This document shows positions 52,133 to 60,525 of a DNA stretch of 64,000 bases, one piece after another. The notes beneath the pieces were generated by a model. That model saw only the letters and a program-made list of their open reading frames with translations. It had not been told where the DNA came from and did no database searches. Source of the DNA: JBMDXB01 sp048594975 (GTDB lineage Bacteria > Acidobacteriota > Vicinamibacteria > Vicinamibacterales > 2-12-FULL-66-21); NCBI GenBank assembly GCA_048594975.1, contig JBMDXQ010000158.1, positions 62,001-126,000 on the forward strand. Direction: 5' to 3'. The translations under genes were made by a program, and so were the position numbers. Position 1 is the first letter of the stretch. Every line of letters begins with the position of its first letter.

Positions 52133-53847
52133 GAGCGCCACGCGTCAGTTCGGGCGGGGGTGAGCCGCCGGCGCTCTATCAGCACGGCGGCCCGCGCAAA
52201 TGATGCCGGATCGACCGGCGACACCGTTCCCCAGCCGAGCAGCGCGCCCTCGTGCGCGTCCGCGGGATCCGCCAGCTCGCCCGCCGAGGCCTCCTCGTCG
52301 AGGCCCCACTCGGGCGTGCCCGTGTCGACGGCGCCCCACAGCTCGTCGTCGCACTCCGGCGCCGCGCAACGCGTGCCCCAGACGACACCTTCGCCGGCCG
52401 GCGTGGTGGTGACGCCCCAGTCGACGCCCGGTTGCCAGGCGTTGGCCGCCGCCCTGAGGACGCCGCCGCGCACCCGCCGGTTCCCCCAGATGATGTGGTG
52501 GCTCCACGGGGTCGGATCCGGCGGCACGTTCGACAACGGGCTCGCCAGCGCGTGCGACAGCTGCACGGCGCCGCGTGCGTTCAGGAATCCCGCGCCTTGA
52601 ACGAGGCTCGGGTAGCTGGCGCGCTCCTCCGCGGTGTACTGCAGGATCGCCTTGACGAGGTTCGGCGTCAGCGCGGGGTTCGCCTGCAGCATGAGCGCGA
52701 TGGTGCCGCTCACCATCGGCGACGCCATGCTCGTACCCGTGAGCCTCAGGTAGGGCTCGGTGGCCGTCTCGACCTCACCCCACAGCCGCCCCTCTGGATG
52801 CGCCCGGAACAGAAGACTGTCCGCGTCGGCGAGCGACTCGATCCCGACGCCCGGGGCGACGAGGTCGGGCTTCACCGCGCCATCGATCGCCGAGGGCCCG
52901 CGCGAGCTGAATGGCGCAACGCGATCGTCGCCGCGCGCCGCCGTTCCCCGGGGGTCGGTCGCGCCGACGGTCAGGACCCATGGGGCGTTGCCCGGCGAGG
53001 TGATGCCACCGCGCTGCGCGCGTCCGCGCGCGTCCCGCCCGAGATTGCCCGACGCGGTCACGACCACCAGGCCGGCATCGACCGCGCGCTTGCAGGCGAG
53101 GGTCAACGGGTCCGTGGTGTAGGACTCGTACACGCCCGAGGCGACCGACAGGTTGATGACCCGGATGTCGAAGTCGTCGCGCCGCTCGATCGCGTAATCG
53201 ATCGCGGCGATGACCTGGCTGATGTAGCCGTCGCCAGCGCCGTCGAGCACCTTGAGCGCCACCAGCGAGACGCCCGGCGCGATCCCGCGCCGCGCCCCGT
53301 TCGAATCGTAGCCGCTGCCGGCGAGGATGCCGGCGACGTGCGTGCCGTGCCCGTAGTCGTCGTACGCGCCAGCCTGCTGGTTCACGAAGTCGGCGAAGTG
53401 CACGACGCGCTGCGACAGGTCGTCGTGCCAAGCCGTGACCCCGGAGTCGAGAATGGCGACGCCCACGCCGCTGCCGTCGAACCCGAGCGTGTTCCAGACG
53501 AAGGGCGCGCCGACCGTCGCCGCCGTGCGCTCCATCGTGCCGCGCACTCGTCGATCGAGGCTGAGCGCCCGGATGGCGGGATAGCGGGCCAGCGCCAGCA
53601 GCTCCGTGTCCGGGACGTCGGCCACCTGGCCGTTGACCAGCCGCAGCCTCGCCTGCCCGCGGACCGCGCCGAGAGCGGTCTCGGCCGCGGTGCGATCGGT
53701 CGCCTGGATAATGACGCGCGACGCGCCTCGAGGGGACCGCGCCCGCTCGCGCAACGCGGCATCCAGCTTGTCGGCAGGGCCCGCGGCGTCCACGGGCACC
53801 GCCGCCGCCAGACAGGCCACGACGAGGAGCAGGGCACGAATGGGCAT
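52129..53847 (-). CDS. Subtilisin-like serine protease (S8), exported
   Basis: 572 residues with signal peptide (1-21, ending VDAA). Residues about 30-105 resemble an inhibitor propeptide. The catalytic triad is visible: D134 (VAILDSGV), H167 (DYGHGTHVAG) and S373 (TGTSMASPM). A glycine-rich oxyanion segment with N lies near TASGN. The C-terminal 150 residues after the core are divergent and rich in W and G (WGNRRVRGG, WGVTTTP, WGTVSP), a possible binding or sorting region. The stop overlaps the start of the c-di-GMP gene. The upstream 249-base gap contains its promoter. Confidence 0.92.
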   Translation of the reverse strand: MPIRALLLVVACLAAAVPVDAAGPADKLDAALRERARSPRGASRVIIQATDRTAAETALGAVRGQARLRLVNGQVADVPDTELLALARYPAIRALSLDRRVRGTMERTAATVGAPFVWNTLGFDGSGVGVAILDSGVTAWHDDLSQRVVHFADFVNQQAGAYDDYGHGTHVAGILAGSGYDSNGARRGIAPGVSLVALKVLDGAGDGYISQVIAAIDYAIERRDDFDIRVINLSVASGVYESYTTDPLTLACKRAVDAGLVVVTASGNLGRDARGRAQRGGITSPGNAPWVLTVGATDPRGTAARGDDRVAPFSSRGPSAIDGAVKPDLVAPGVGIESLADADSLLFRAHPEGRLWGEVETATEPYLRLTGTSMASPMVSGTIALMLQANPALTPNLVKAILQYTAEERASYPSLVQGAGFLNARGAVQLSHALASPLSNVPPDPTPWSHHIIWGNRRVRGGVLRAAANAWQPGVDWGVTTTPAGEGVVWGTRCAAPECDDELWGAVDTGTPEWGLDEEASAGELADPADAHEGALLGWGTVSPVDPASFARAAVLIERRRLTPARTDAWRS

Positions 53848-54096
53848 GAATTGAGGGGTTCAGGTCGACGAACTCGCGCGCGTGGCTGCAAAGCCACTGC
53901 CGCGCCGGCTTCCGCCACTCTGAGCCCGCTATTCTATTGTGGGCGCTGCGTTTAGCGCGAGCGCGGGGCAGCCCGGTCCGCTCGTGCCTGCAGCCAGAAC
54001 CCCGTTTCGTGTGTCCTAACGGAACACCATCCGCCAATGTTGCAGCTAAGTGACTGACCCTGAAGGCCTGCCGGGAATTACAAATCGGGCGAAGCC
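53848..54096. other. Gene-free gap between subtilase and sigma-54 activator
   Basis: Contains a hairpin GTGGCT-GCAA-AGCCAC at about 53880-53895 and a palindromic GTGT-N-ACAC (54010-54027). A half CTGAAG-GCCTGC motif (about 54061-54072) resembles the GTAG hairpin family. No reading frame stands out and no clear sigma-54 promoter was found. Confidence 0.5.
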
Positions 54097-55425
54097 CTAA
54101 CGCGACTTCCCCGAGGACGACGGCGATTCACTTTCGAGTCCGTACTCCGTGATCTTGCGGTACAGCGTGCCGCGGCTGATTTCGAGCACATGGGCCGCCT
54201 GCTTCTTGTTCCACCGGACCGCCTGCAGCACCCGCTCGATGTGGGCGCGTTCGGCCTCGGCGAGCGATGGAATGCGCTCCCGCGAGCCCGCCGGGAGCTG
54301 GCCGACGTGCAGCAGTTCGATGTCCTCCGGCCGGATGACGCGGCCGGTCGCCGACAACCCCCCGCGCGAGACGGCGCTTTCGAGCTCGCGGATGTTGCCC
54401 GGCCAGTGATAACGGGTGAGAAGGTCCATCGCTTCCTTCGAGAACGCCTTGCCGTCGGGTGGGAGCCCCGCCGCGGCGCAGTAGCGGGCGAGGAAGCGCT
54501 GCGCGAGCACCGGGATGTCCGCCGCACGCTCCTGCAGCGAGGGCAGGCGGATCGAGAAGGCGTTGACGCGGTAGAACAGGTCCTCGCGGAAGCGCCCCTC
54601 TCGGACGTACTGGTCGAGCGGACGGTTGGTCGCGGAGACCAGCCGGAAATCGACCTCGATCACGGAGTTGCCTCCGAGACGCTCGAACCGGCGCTCCTCG
54701 AGCGCGCGCAGCAGCTTCGCCTGCGCCGACGCCGACAGGTCGCCGATCTCGTCGAGGAACAGGGTGCCGTGGTCCGCGAGCTCGAGGCGACCCTGCTTGC
54801 GCTCGTAGGCGCCGGTGAAGGCGCCCTTCTCGTAGCCGAAGAGCTCGGATTCGAAGAGCGTGTCGGGGAGCGCGGCGCAGTTGACCGCCTGCAGGCGGTT
54901 GGCGGCGCGCCGGCTCAACTCGTGGATCATCCGCGCCACGACTTCCTTGCCGGTGCCGGTTTCGCCGAGCACGAGGACGGCGATGTCCGACTTGGCCGCG
55001 GTCCGCACCCACTCGAAGACGACCAGCATCTTCTCGTCGCGCCCGATCAGCTCGCGGAAGCGCTGCACCGCAGGCGATCGCTCCTCGCTGCTGACCGCCG
55101 GGCGCCGTTCGAGGAACCGATCCAGCAGCTCGCGCGCGGCATCGCGCTCTGGCACCGCAAACACGTAGCGGGCCGTGCCGTCGGCGGTCGTGCGCTGCGC
55201 CACGCCGAAGCCGACGAGCTCCTGCAGGCAGTTTTCCACGTCCAGGCGCATGCGGCCGAACGCCTGCATCAACGCGTCGGTGTCGAAGGATTCGCCGCCG
55301 CGGGCGTGGAGGAAGCGCAGCAGCCCGGCGCGGAGAGGCGACTGCACCAGCGTCTCGAACCGCACCTCGAGGTCGGCGGGTTCGTCGCGCGGTGGCGTCG
55401 AGACGGGTTCGGCGTTCCCGCTCAT
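54097..55425 (-). CDS. Sigma-54-dependent transcriptional activator (AAA+ + Fis HTH)
   Basis: 442 residues from the ATG that overlaps the previous stop (ATGA). The N-terminal 125 residues lack a receiver domain and look like a short helical/winged sensor (VRFETLVQSPLRAGLLRFLHA). The AAA+ core has Walker A GETGTGKE, the sigma-54 contact loop EKGAFTGAY, Walker B TLFLDEIGDL and a sensor II region. The C-terminus has the Fis-type helix-turn-helix (KKQAAHVLEISRGTLYRKI). It should open sigma-54 promoters when its N-terminal domain is relieved. The target genes are not evident. Coupled with a membrane protein, its likely partner. Confidence 0.9.
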   Translation of the reverse strand: MSGNAEPVSTPPRDEPADLEVRFETLVQSPLRAGLLRFLHARGGESFDTDALMQAFGRMRLDVENCLQELVGFGVAQRTTADGTARYVFAVPERDAARELLDRFLERRPAVSSEERSPAVQRFRELIGRDEKMLVVFEWVRTAAKSDIAVLVLGETGTGKEVVARMIHELSRRAANRLQAVNCAALPDTLFESELFGYEKGAFTGAYERKQGRLELADHGTLFLDEIGDLSASAQAKLLRALEERRFERLGGNSVIEVDFRLVSATNRPLDQYVREGRFREDLFYRVNAFSIRLPSLQERAADIPVLAQRFLARYCAAAGLPPDGKAFSKEAMDLLTRYHWPGNIRELESAVSRGGLSATGRVIRPEDIELLHVGQLPAGSRERIPSLAEAERAHIERVLQAVRWNKKQAAHVLEISRGTLYRKITEYGLESESPSSSGKSR

Positions 55426-55871
55426 GCCGGCTGTCCCGGCGGCTCCGCCTGGCTGCGGCCGCGGTAGTACGCTGACTGGAACTCCTCGATCAGCCGCTTC
55501 ATCTCGACCGCGTCGCTCTTGCGGTGCCCGTGGCAGCGCACCGGGCTGGCGCCGCCGCTGCTCTCGATCAGGACGTCCGAGAAGAGCATGTTGCGGTCGA
55601 TCATCACCGACGCGACGTGCGCGATGTGCATCGAGTGCTCGCGGCCGCCGAACAGCTCCGGCGTGTAGTGGATCACGCTGGTCGGCGTCACCGCGACCTG
55701 GGTCGGGAAGAGGAAGTTGCCGCGGCTGAAGCGGCTGGCGCGGAACACGTGCCCGCCGGGCAGCTTGCGTCCCTTGTGCCAGAAGAACGCCACTACCGCG
55801 ATCAGGATCGCGGCCGCGACCCCCCCCAGCCACAGCACGACATCGCCTTGACCCGCAGCGGACTCAGGCAT
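55422..55871 (-). CDS. Small membrane-anchored protein upstream of the sigma-54 activator
   Basis: 149 residues from ATG 55871 (a GTG two codons earlier is possible). One N-terminal membrane helix (VVLWLGGVAAAILIAVVAFFW, about 11-31) is followed by a soluble beta-rich domain with LFPTQVAVTPTSVIHYTPELFGG and HIAHVASVMIDRNMLFSDVLIES, reminiscent of a PH-like fold. No family assigned. The stop overlaps the activator's start, so it may hold or sense for the activator at the membrane. Confidence 0.6.
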   Translation of the reverse strand: MPESAAGQGDVVLWLGGVAAAILIAVVAFFWHKGRKLPGGHVFRASRFSRGNFLFPTQVAVTPTSVIHYTPELFGGREHSMHIAHVASVMIDRNMLFSDVLIESSGGASPVRCHGHRKSDAVEMKRLIEEFQSAYYRGRSQAEPPGQPA

Positions 55872-56020
55872 CGTCACCGCTCGCAGCGTGGTTGTACGGG
55901 CTTAGAGAACTTAACGTTCGCTCCACAGCCCGCCCGCTGTCAAGGTATTTCGGTGCTACTCTTGGGGGGATCGACGCTGCGGCTCGCTCCGTCCGGGGTG
56001 AGCGGAACGGGAGGTCGGAC

Positions 56021-57190
56021 GTGCCCCATCGTGCACCGGGCGCCCCGGGCGAGCGCGCCGGCCACTACCTTCGCGGCAAGCCAATCACCTACTATCGGCC
56101 GCGCGGCAGCCAGGAGGTGCGGGCGCTGGTCGACGGCGGGTTCCAGGCGTTCAACGCCGGGCGGCTGGCGGAGGCCTGCCAGATCTACACCGCGAAGATG
56201 CTCGCGCCGGAGAGCGACACGACCGTCGCGCTGACCGTCGCCGGGGCGATGACGCCGGCAGGACTGGGCGGGTGCGTCATCGAGCTGATGGATCGCGGCC
56301 TCGTGGACTTCATCATCAGCACGGGCGCGAATCTCTATCACGACCTGCACCACGCGCTGAACTTCACGCTGCACCGCGGCTCGCCCTTCCTCGACGACGT
56401 CGATCTCTACGAGCAGGGGATCATCCGGATCTACGACGTGCTCTTCCCCGCGACGGTGCTGCTCGAGACCGACGCCTACATCCGCGACTTCCTCGTCCGC
56501 GCGCAGCTCTCCGGCGCGATGAGCACCGCCGAGTTGCATTACCGCCTCGGCCGCGACCTGCTGGAGCAGCGCCCGGGGTGCGAGGAGTACTCGGTCGTGG
56601 CGCGCGCGGCGGCGGCGGGCGTGCCGATCTACACCTCCTCGCCGGGCGACAGCTCGATCGGCATGAACGTCGCCTACCACGAGCTGATGGACGGCGGCAC
56701 GCTCATGATCGACCCGAACCGCGACGTCAACGAGGTATGCGCGATCATCCTCGCCGGCCGCAAGAACGGATGCCTGATTCTCGGCGGCGGCTCGCCGAAG
56801 AATTTCTACCTGCAGGGGCAGCCGACGCTGTGGGAGATATACGGGATCCCCAAGGGCGGCAACGATTACTTCATCCAGTTCACCACCGACCAGGTCGTCT
56901 GGGGCGGGCTCTCAGGCGCGACGCCCGCCGAGGCGGTGAGCTGGGGCAAGGTGAACCCGGGCGTACTCCCCGACACCGTCGTCGCGTACTGCGACTCCAC
57001 GATCGCGTTTCCGATCTTCTGCGAGTACGCGCTCGCCGCGGAGCACAATCGCCGCGCCCGCAAGGAGCTCGTGCACCAGCGCGACGCGCTCGTCACCGAT
57101 TTGTTGCGCCAGGCGCGGGAGGCCCGCCGGACGCAGTCGGAACCCGCCGACGCCGGCGACGTCATGCCCGACCTGGAGAGACATCGATGA
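56021..57190 (+). CDS. Deoxyhypusine synthase family protein
   Basis: 389 residues from GTG 56021, preceded by GGGAGG; an ATG at 55892 gives an unsupported extension. The DHS fold is clear: YTAKMLAPESDTTVALTVAGAMTPAGLGG, STGANLYHDLHHAL, SSPGDSSIGMN, GGGSPKNF and EAVSWGK with K310 at the position of the catalytic lysine (the AVSWGK context matches eukaryotic DHS). In eukaryotes and archaea DHS makes deoxyhypusine on eIF5A/aIF5A from spermidine and NAD. Bacteria have no eIF5A of that kind, and bacterial homologues are often linked to homospermidine-type polyamine chemistry. The substrate here is therefore unknown. A PIN-like gene follows. Confidence 0.87.
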   Translation: MPHRAPGAPGERAGHYLRGKPITYYRPRGSQEVRALVDGGFQAFNAGRLAEACQIYTAKMLAPESDTTVALTVAGAMTPAGLGGCVIELMDRGLVDFIISTGANLYHDLHHALNFTLHRGSPFLDDVDLYEQGIIRIYDVLFPATVLLETDAYIRDFLVRAQLSGAMSTAELHYRLGRDLLEQRPGCEEYSVVARAAAAGVPIYTSSPGDSSIGMNVAYHELMDGGTLMIDPNRDVNEVCAIILAGRKNGCLILGGGSPKNFYLQGQPTLWEIYGIPKGGNDYFIQFTTDQVVWGGLSGATPAEAVSWGKVNPGVLPDTVVAYCDSTIAFPIFCEYALAAEHNRRARKELVHQRDALVTDLLRQAREARRTQSEPADAGDVMPDLERHR

Positions 57191-57285
57191 AAGTAAGAAA
57201 TATGAACTAGGTCGGAAGGAAGAGACGATCCGGTGCATTCTCACTCTTTCTTCTGACTTCGTACTTCTTAGTTCTCGATCTTCAT
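57186..57285. repeat. Tandem-armed inverted repeat, AAGTAAGAA-like family
   Basis: Left arm 57186-57225 (GATGAAAGTAAGAAATATGAACTAGG, GGAAGGAAGAGA) and right arm 57245-57285 (TCTTTCTTCTGACTTCGTAC, TTCTTAGTTCTCGATCTTCATG) pair imperfectly. It spans from the DHS stop codon to the ATG of the next gene. It is far more A/T-rich than its surroundings. Confidence 0.75.
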
Positions 57286-57694
57286 GGGTTCGCTCTCCTC
57301 TGAACTGGCGCCGATCGTCGCGCAACGCGCGCCGCAGCCACGCGTCTACGCCGACGCGAACATGCCGAGCGGCATCGTCGCCTTCATGCGCGGCGAGCTG
57401 CGCTGGGACGTGCTGTTCGTGCTCGAGCACGAAGACCTTCGCCGCGCCCGCGACATCGAGCACTACCGGCTCGCGCGCCAGCTGGGGCGCACGCTCGTCA
57501 CCCAGGACCGCGACTACATCGATGACCAGGAATTCCCGCCCGCCGAGAGCGCCGGGGTGATCGTATTCTCCGCGCCCGACGAGCGGCGCCTGCGCCTACT
57601 GCTCGCCGGGGTGGACCAGGCGGTGTTCCGCGCCGACGGGGCGGGGCCGCTGCCCCTCGCGGGCCGGAAGGTCCTGAAGCAGGTGGGTGAGTGA
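57284..57694 (+). CDS. PIN-like DUF5615 protein
   Basis: 136 residues. The DUF5615/Mut7-C-like pattern is visible: RVYADANMPSGIVAFMRGE (about 20-38, first acidic residues), VLFVLEHEDLRRARDIEH, GRTLVTQDRDYIDDQEFPP (second acidic cluster) and AGVIVFSAP. PIN-like domains of this type are predicted RNases, often toxins with a small antitoxin partner, but none is encoded next to it. The start is inside the preceding repeat. The role is unknown; the neighbouring DHS gene is co-directional. Confidence 0.78.
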   Translation: MGSLSSELAPIVAQRAPQPRVYADANMPSGIVAFMRGELRWDVLFVLEHEDLRRARDIEHYRLARQLGRTLVTQDRDYIDDQEFPPAESAGVIVFSAPDERRLRLLLAGVDQAVFRADGAGPLPLAGRKVLKQVGE

Positions 57695-57763
57695 CGCGAT
57701 GCGCCGTCTCGCACTCGATCGTCGTTCCGGCGCGGTGAGGCGCGCGAGCGAGGCACCTCGATC

Positions 57764-58930
57764 ATGATCGTCCTGTCCGGTGCGGACGTCGTCCTTCCCG
57801 ACCGCCTGCTCAGCCCGGGCACGGTGGCGATCGAGGGCGATCGCATCGTCGACGTCGCGCCTGGCGGCGCCGGCGACCTGCACGGCCACTTCGTCGTCCC
57901 CGGGTTCATCGACGTACACGTCCACGGCCTCGGCGGGCACGATACGCTTGATGACGCCGCGGCGGTCGGGCAGCTCGCGTCGCTGTTGCCGCGTCACGGG
58001 ACCACGGCCTTCTGTCCGACCTCCATTGCCTGCTCGCCCGACGTGCTCCGCCGGCTGCTGATCTCGGTCGCAGCGGCCCGCGACCAGCGCGCGCCGGGCG
58101 CCGCGCGCGTCCTGCCGGCGCATCTCGAGAGCAACTTCCTCAACCCCGAGTACAACGGCGCCCAGCCGGTCGAACACCTGCGCCTGCCCAACGCGTGGCG
58201 CGACGACGGCGCGTACACCGGCGCAGACATCCTCGAGGCGATCGCGGCGGCGCGCCCGCACGTCGGCATCGTCACCCTGGCCCCGGAAATCGACGGCGGC
58301 CTCGATCTGATCCAGCTGCTGGTCCACGACGGGCATCGCGTGTCGCTCGGGCATTCGGGCGCCACCTACGAGCACGCGACCGCCGGCATCGAGGCGGGAG
58401 CGACGCAGGCCACGCACCTGTTCAACCGCATGCCGCCACTCGGCCACCGTGTGCCCGGCCTCGCCGCCGCGGTGCTCGAGAGCGACCAGATCGCCGCCGA
58501 ACTGGTGTGCGACACGATCCACGTGCACCCCGCGATGATGCGCGTGGCGATTGCCGCAAAGGGGCCGTCGCGGATGATGGCGATCACGGACGGCACCGCC
58601 GGCGCCGGGCTCCCGCAGGGCGCCACGTCGTTCATCGGTGGCCGCCGGATAACCGTCAGGAAGGCCGCCTATCTCGACGACGGGACGCTGGCGGGAAGCG
58701 TGCTGACCATGGACCGTGCGTTCGCCAACCTCGTGGCCGCGGTGGGCCTGACGCTGGTGGACGCCGCGGCGCTGTGTTCCACCACGCCGGCGCGCGAGCT
58801 GCGGCTGCACGGCTTCGGCGTCATCGCGCCGGGCGCGATCGCCGATATCGTGCTGCTGGGCCGCGACTTGAACGTGGTGCGTACCTACATCGCCGGCGAA
58901 CAGGCGTGGCCCGCGCCGGACGGGAAGTGA
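57764..58930 (+). CDS. nagA: N-acetylglucosamine-6-phosphate deacetylase
   Basis: 388 residues. Removes acetyl from GlcNAc-6-P in cytoplasmic amino-sugar catabolism and cell-wall recycling. Amidohydrolase signature: GFIDVHVHG (H52, H54), E122 (HLESNFLNP), H197 (LGHSGATYE), H218 (ATHLFNRMPPLGHR) and D276 (AITDGT), all in the usual order and spacing. The C-terminal part CSTTPARELRLHGFGVIAPGAIADIVLLG is typical. No nagB or transporter adjacent. The following DUF4097 gene starts inside its stop. Confidence 0.92.
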   Translation: MIVLSGADVVLPDRLLSPGTVAIEGDRIVDVAPGGAGDLHGHFVVPGFIDVHVHGLGGHDTLDDAAAVGQLASLLPRHGTTAFCPTSIACSPDVLRRLLISVAAARDQRAPGAARVLPAHLESNFLNPEYNGAQPVEHLRLPNAWRDDGAYTGADILEAIAAARPHVGIVTLAPEIDGGLDLIQLLVHDGHRVSLGHSGATYEHATAGIEAGATQATHLFNRMPPLGHRVPGLAAAVLESDQIAAELVCDTIHVHPAMMRVAIAAKGPSRMMAITDGTAGAGLPQGATSFIGGRRITVRKAAYLDDGTLAGSVLTMDRAFANLVAAVGLTLVDAAALCSTTPARELRLHGFGVIAPGAIADIVLLGRDLNVVRTYIAGEQAWPAPDGK

Positions 58931-59853
58931 ACACCCGAGCTCCGCTTCGCGTCTATGAAGGTGTGAACTCCGCGCTGCGCCTGGCCGCGCTGTCGGCAGT
59001 CGCCCTCGCCGGGGCCGCCTGCACCGTGTCGGTCGAGTCCCACACGCAGATGGCGCGTGAGGAACGGCGCTTTACCGTCCCGGGCGAACCGGAAGTACGA
59101 GTCGCGACGTTCGACGGCGCCATCGAGGTGCGGTCCTGGGATCGGTCCGAGGTGCTCGTGGAAGTCGAGAAGCGGGGGTCGACGCGCGAGGCGATCGAGA
59201 CGCTCGAGATCACGTCGCAGCAGACCGATCGCGTGATCGAGCTGGAGGTGAAGCGTCCCCGGAAGGACGCCTTCGCCAACGTCGGCTTCTCGCGGTCACC
59301 CTCGGCGCGGTTGATCGTGTTCCTGCCGCGGCGTGCCAACCTGCGGGCGCGGACGGGCGACGGATCGATCCGGCTCGAGGGCGTGCAGGGCCGCCTCGAG
59401 CTGCACACCGGTGACGGCAGCATCCGCGTCTCCGACGTCTCTGGCGAGCTCATTTTCGACACCGGCGACGGGTCGGTCACCGTCGAGGACGCGCGCGGCC
59501 GGCTCGCCGTCGAGAGCGGCGACGGCGGCGTCAGCGTCTCCGGGGCGTTTGCGGCGGTGCGCTTGCGTACCCAAGACGGGTCGATTGTCTACCGCGCGCA
59601 GCCCGGATTCGAGATGGCCGACGACTGGGAGATCTCCACGGAGGACGGCTCGGTATCGCTCTACCTGCCGGACACTCTGTCCGCCGAAGTCGACGCCCAG
59701 ACTGGTGACGGGGTCATCCGCGACGAGCTGCGCATTGCCGGACCGCACGCCGAGGCGTCCCGGCAGCACCTGCGCGGGCGGCTGGGCGCCGCCGGCGGCC
59801 GCCTGATCCGCGTCCGCACCGGCGACGGCGCGATCCGGCTGCGTCCCTACTGA
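58927..59853 (+). CDS. DUF4097 beta-repeat lipoprotein
   Basis: 308 residues from GTG 58927 overlapping nagA's stop; GTG 58963 would give a more compact lipoprotein signal and is also plausible. The lipobox is LAGAAC. The body is a regular ladder of beta repeats with the word (T)GDGSIR: RARTGDGSIRLEG, LHTGDGSIRVSDV, DTGDGSVTVEDARG, SGDGGVSV, TGDGVIRDEL, TGDGAIRLRPY. This is the DUF4097 right-handed beta-helix-like domain, seen in bacterial putative adhesins. Exported; function unknown. Confidence 0.84.
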   Translation: MNTRAPLRVYEGVNSALRLAALSAVALAGAACTVSVESHTQMAREERRFTVPGEPEVRVATFDGAIEVRSWDRSEVLVEVEKRGSTREAIETLEITSQQTDRVIELEVKRPRKDAFANVGFSRSPSARLIVFLPRRANLRARTGDGSIRLEGVQGRLELHTGDGSIRVSDVSGELIFDTGDGSVTVEDARGRLAVESGDGGVSVSGAFAAVRLRTQDGSIVYRAQPGFEMADDWEISTEDGSVSLYLPDTLSAEVDAQTGDGVIRDELRIAGPHAEASRQHLRGRLGAAGGRLIRVRTGDGAIRLRPY

Positions 59854-59856
59854 GCG

Positions 59857-60525
59857 TCAGCGCAGCGGCACGGCCGTATACGCCGTCGGGTCCTCGACGC
59901 CCGATTCGATGAAGGCGTCGCGGCGCTCGCGGCACTTACTGCATCGCCCGCAGTGAATCCCGCCGATCGGCTGCATGCAGGACAGCGTGAGCGCCAGCGG
60001 CACGCCCAGGCTCGCCCCAAGCCGCACGACGTCCGCCTTCCGCATCGAGGCAAACGGGGCCTCGATCGAGATGGACCGGTCGAGCCCGAGCGACAGGGCG
60101 CGCTGCATCGCGTCGAAGAACGCCGGGGCCGCGTCCGGGAAGGGATTGCCGGCGAGCGGGCCGAGCAGCACTCGCCCGATGTTCTCGCGCGCCATGTAGA
60201 CGGCGGCCTTGGTGAGCAGCACGAGGTTGCGCCCTTCGAGGTAGACGTCCTCGTCCGGGGTATCGAAGCCCGGCGCGTCGCCGCGGATCGCCCAGTGACT
60301 CGCCGGATAGACGTCGCGCATGTCGAAGCGCAGCTGCACGAGCGGACGCGCGCGGCGGTACGGCGGCGAGGCGAGCAGCCGCGTGGCCACCGCGATCTCG
60401 TCGCCCTCCCAGGCGAGGCCGACGCTCACGTGCAGCGGGACTGCCTCGCCGCGTGCGGCCGCGTGTGCCAGCAGGACGGCGCTGTCGAGTCCCGCCGAGA
60501 ACAGGACGGCGGATGGTGCTAGCAT
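59857..60525 (-). CDS. queC: 7-cyano-7-deazaguanine synthase QueC
   Basis: 222 residues from the ATG giving MLAPSAVLFSAG; the longer frame runs into queD on the other strand. PP-loop SAGLDSAVLLA at 10-20 binds ATP. The C-terminal zinc site is C183, C192, C195, C198 (CMQPIGGIHCGRCSKC), the QueC signature. It converts 7-carboxy-7-deazaguanine to preQ0 on the queuosine pathway. Divergent from queD. Confidence 0.92.
   Translation of the reverse strand: MLAPSAVLFSAGLDSAVLLAHAAARGEAVPLHVSVGLAWEGDEIAVATRLLASPPYRRARPLVQLRFDMRDVYPASHWAIRGDAPGFDTPDEDVYLEGRNLVLLTKAAVYMARENIGRVLLGPLAGNPFPDAAPAFFDAMQRALSLGLDRSISIEAPFASMRKADVVRLGASLGVPLALTLSCMQPIGGIHCGRCSKCRERRDAFIESGVEDPTAYTAVPLR

Noticed and set aside
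49715..52600. A 961-codon plus-strand frame opposite the GGDEF/HD-GYP gene
   Set aside because: Composition is that of an antisense shadow; the minus strand has complete catalytic domains.
57284..57694. A VapBC-type toxin-antitoxin pair
   Set aside because: Only the PIN-like gene is present; the upstream gene is a full-length DHS homologue, not an antitoxin.
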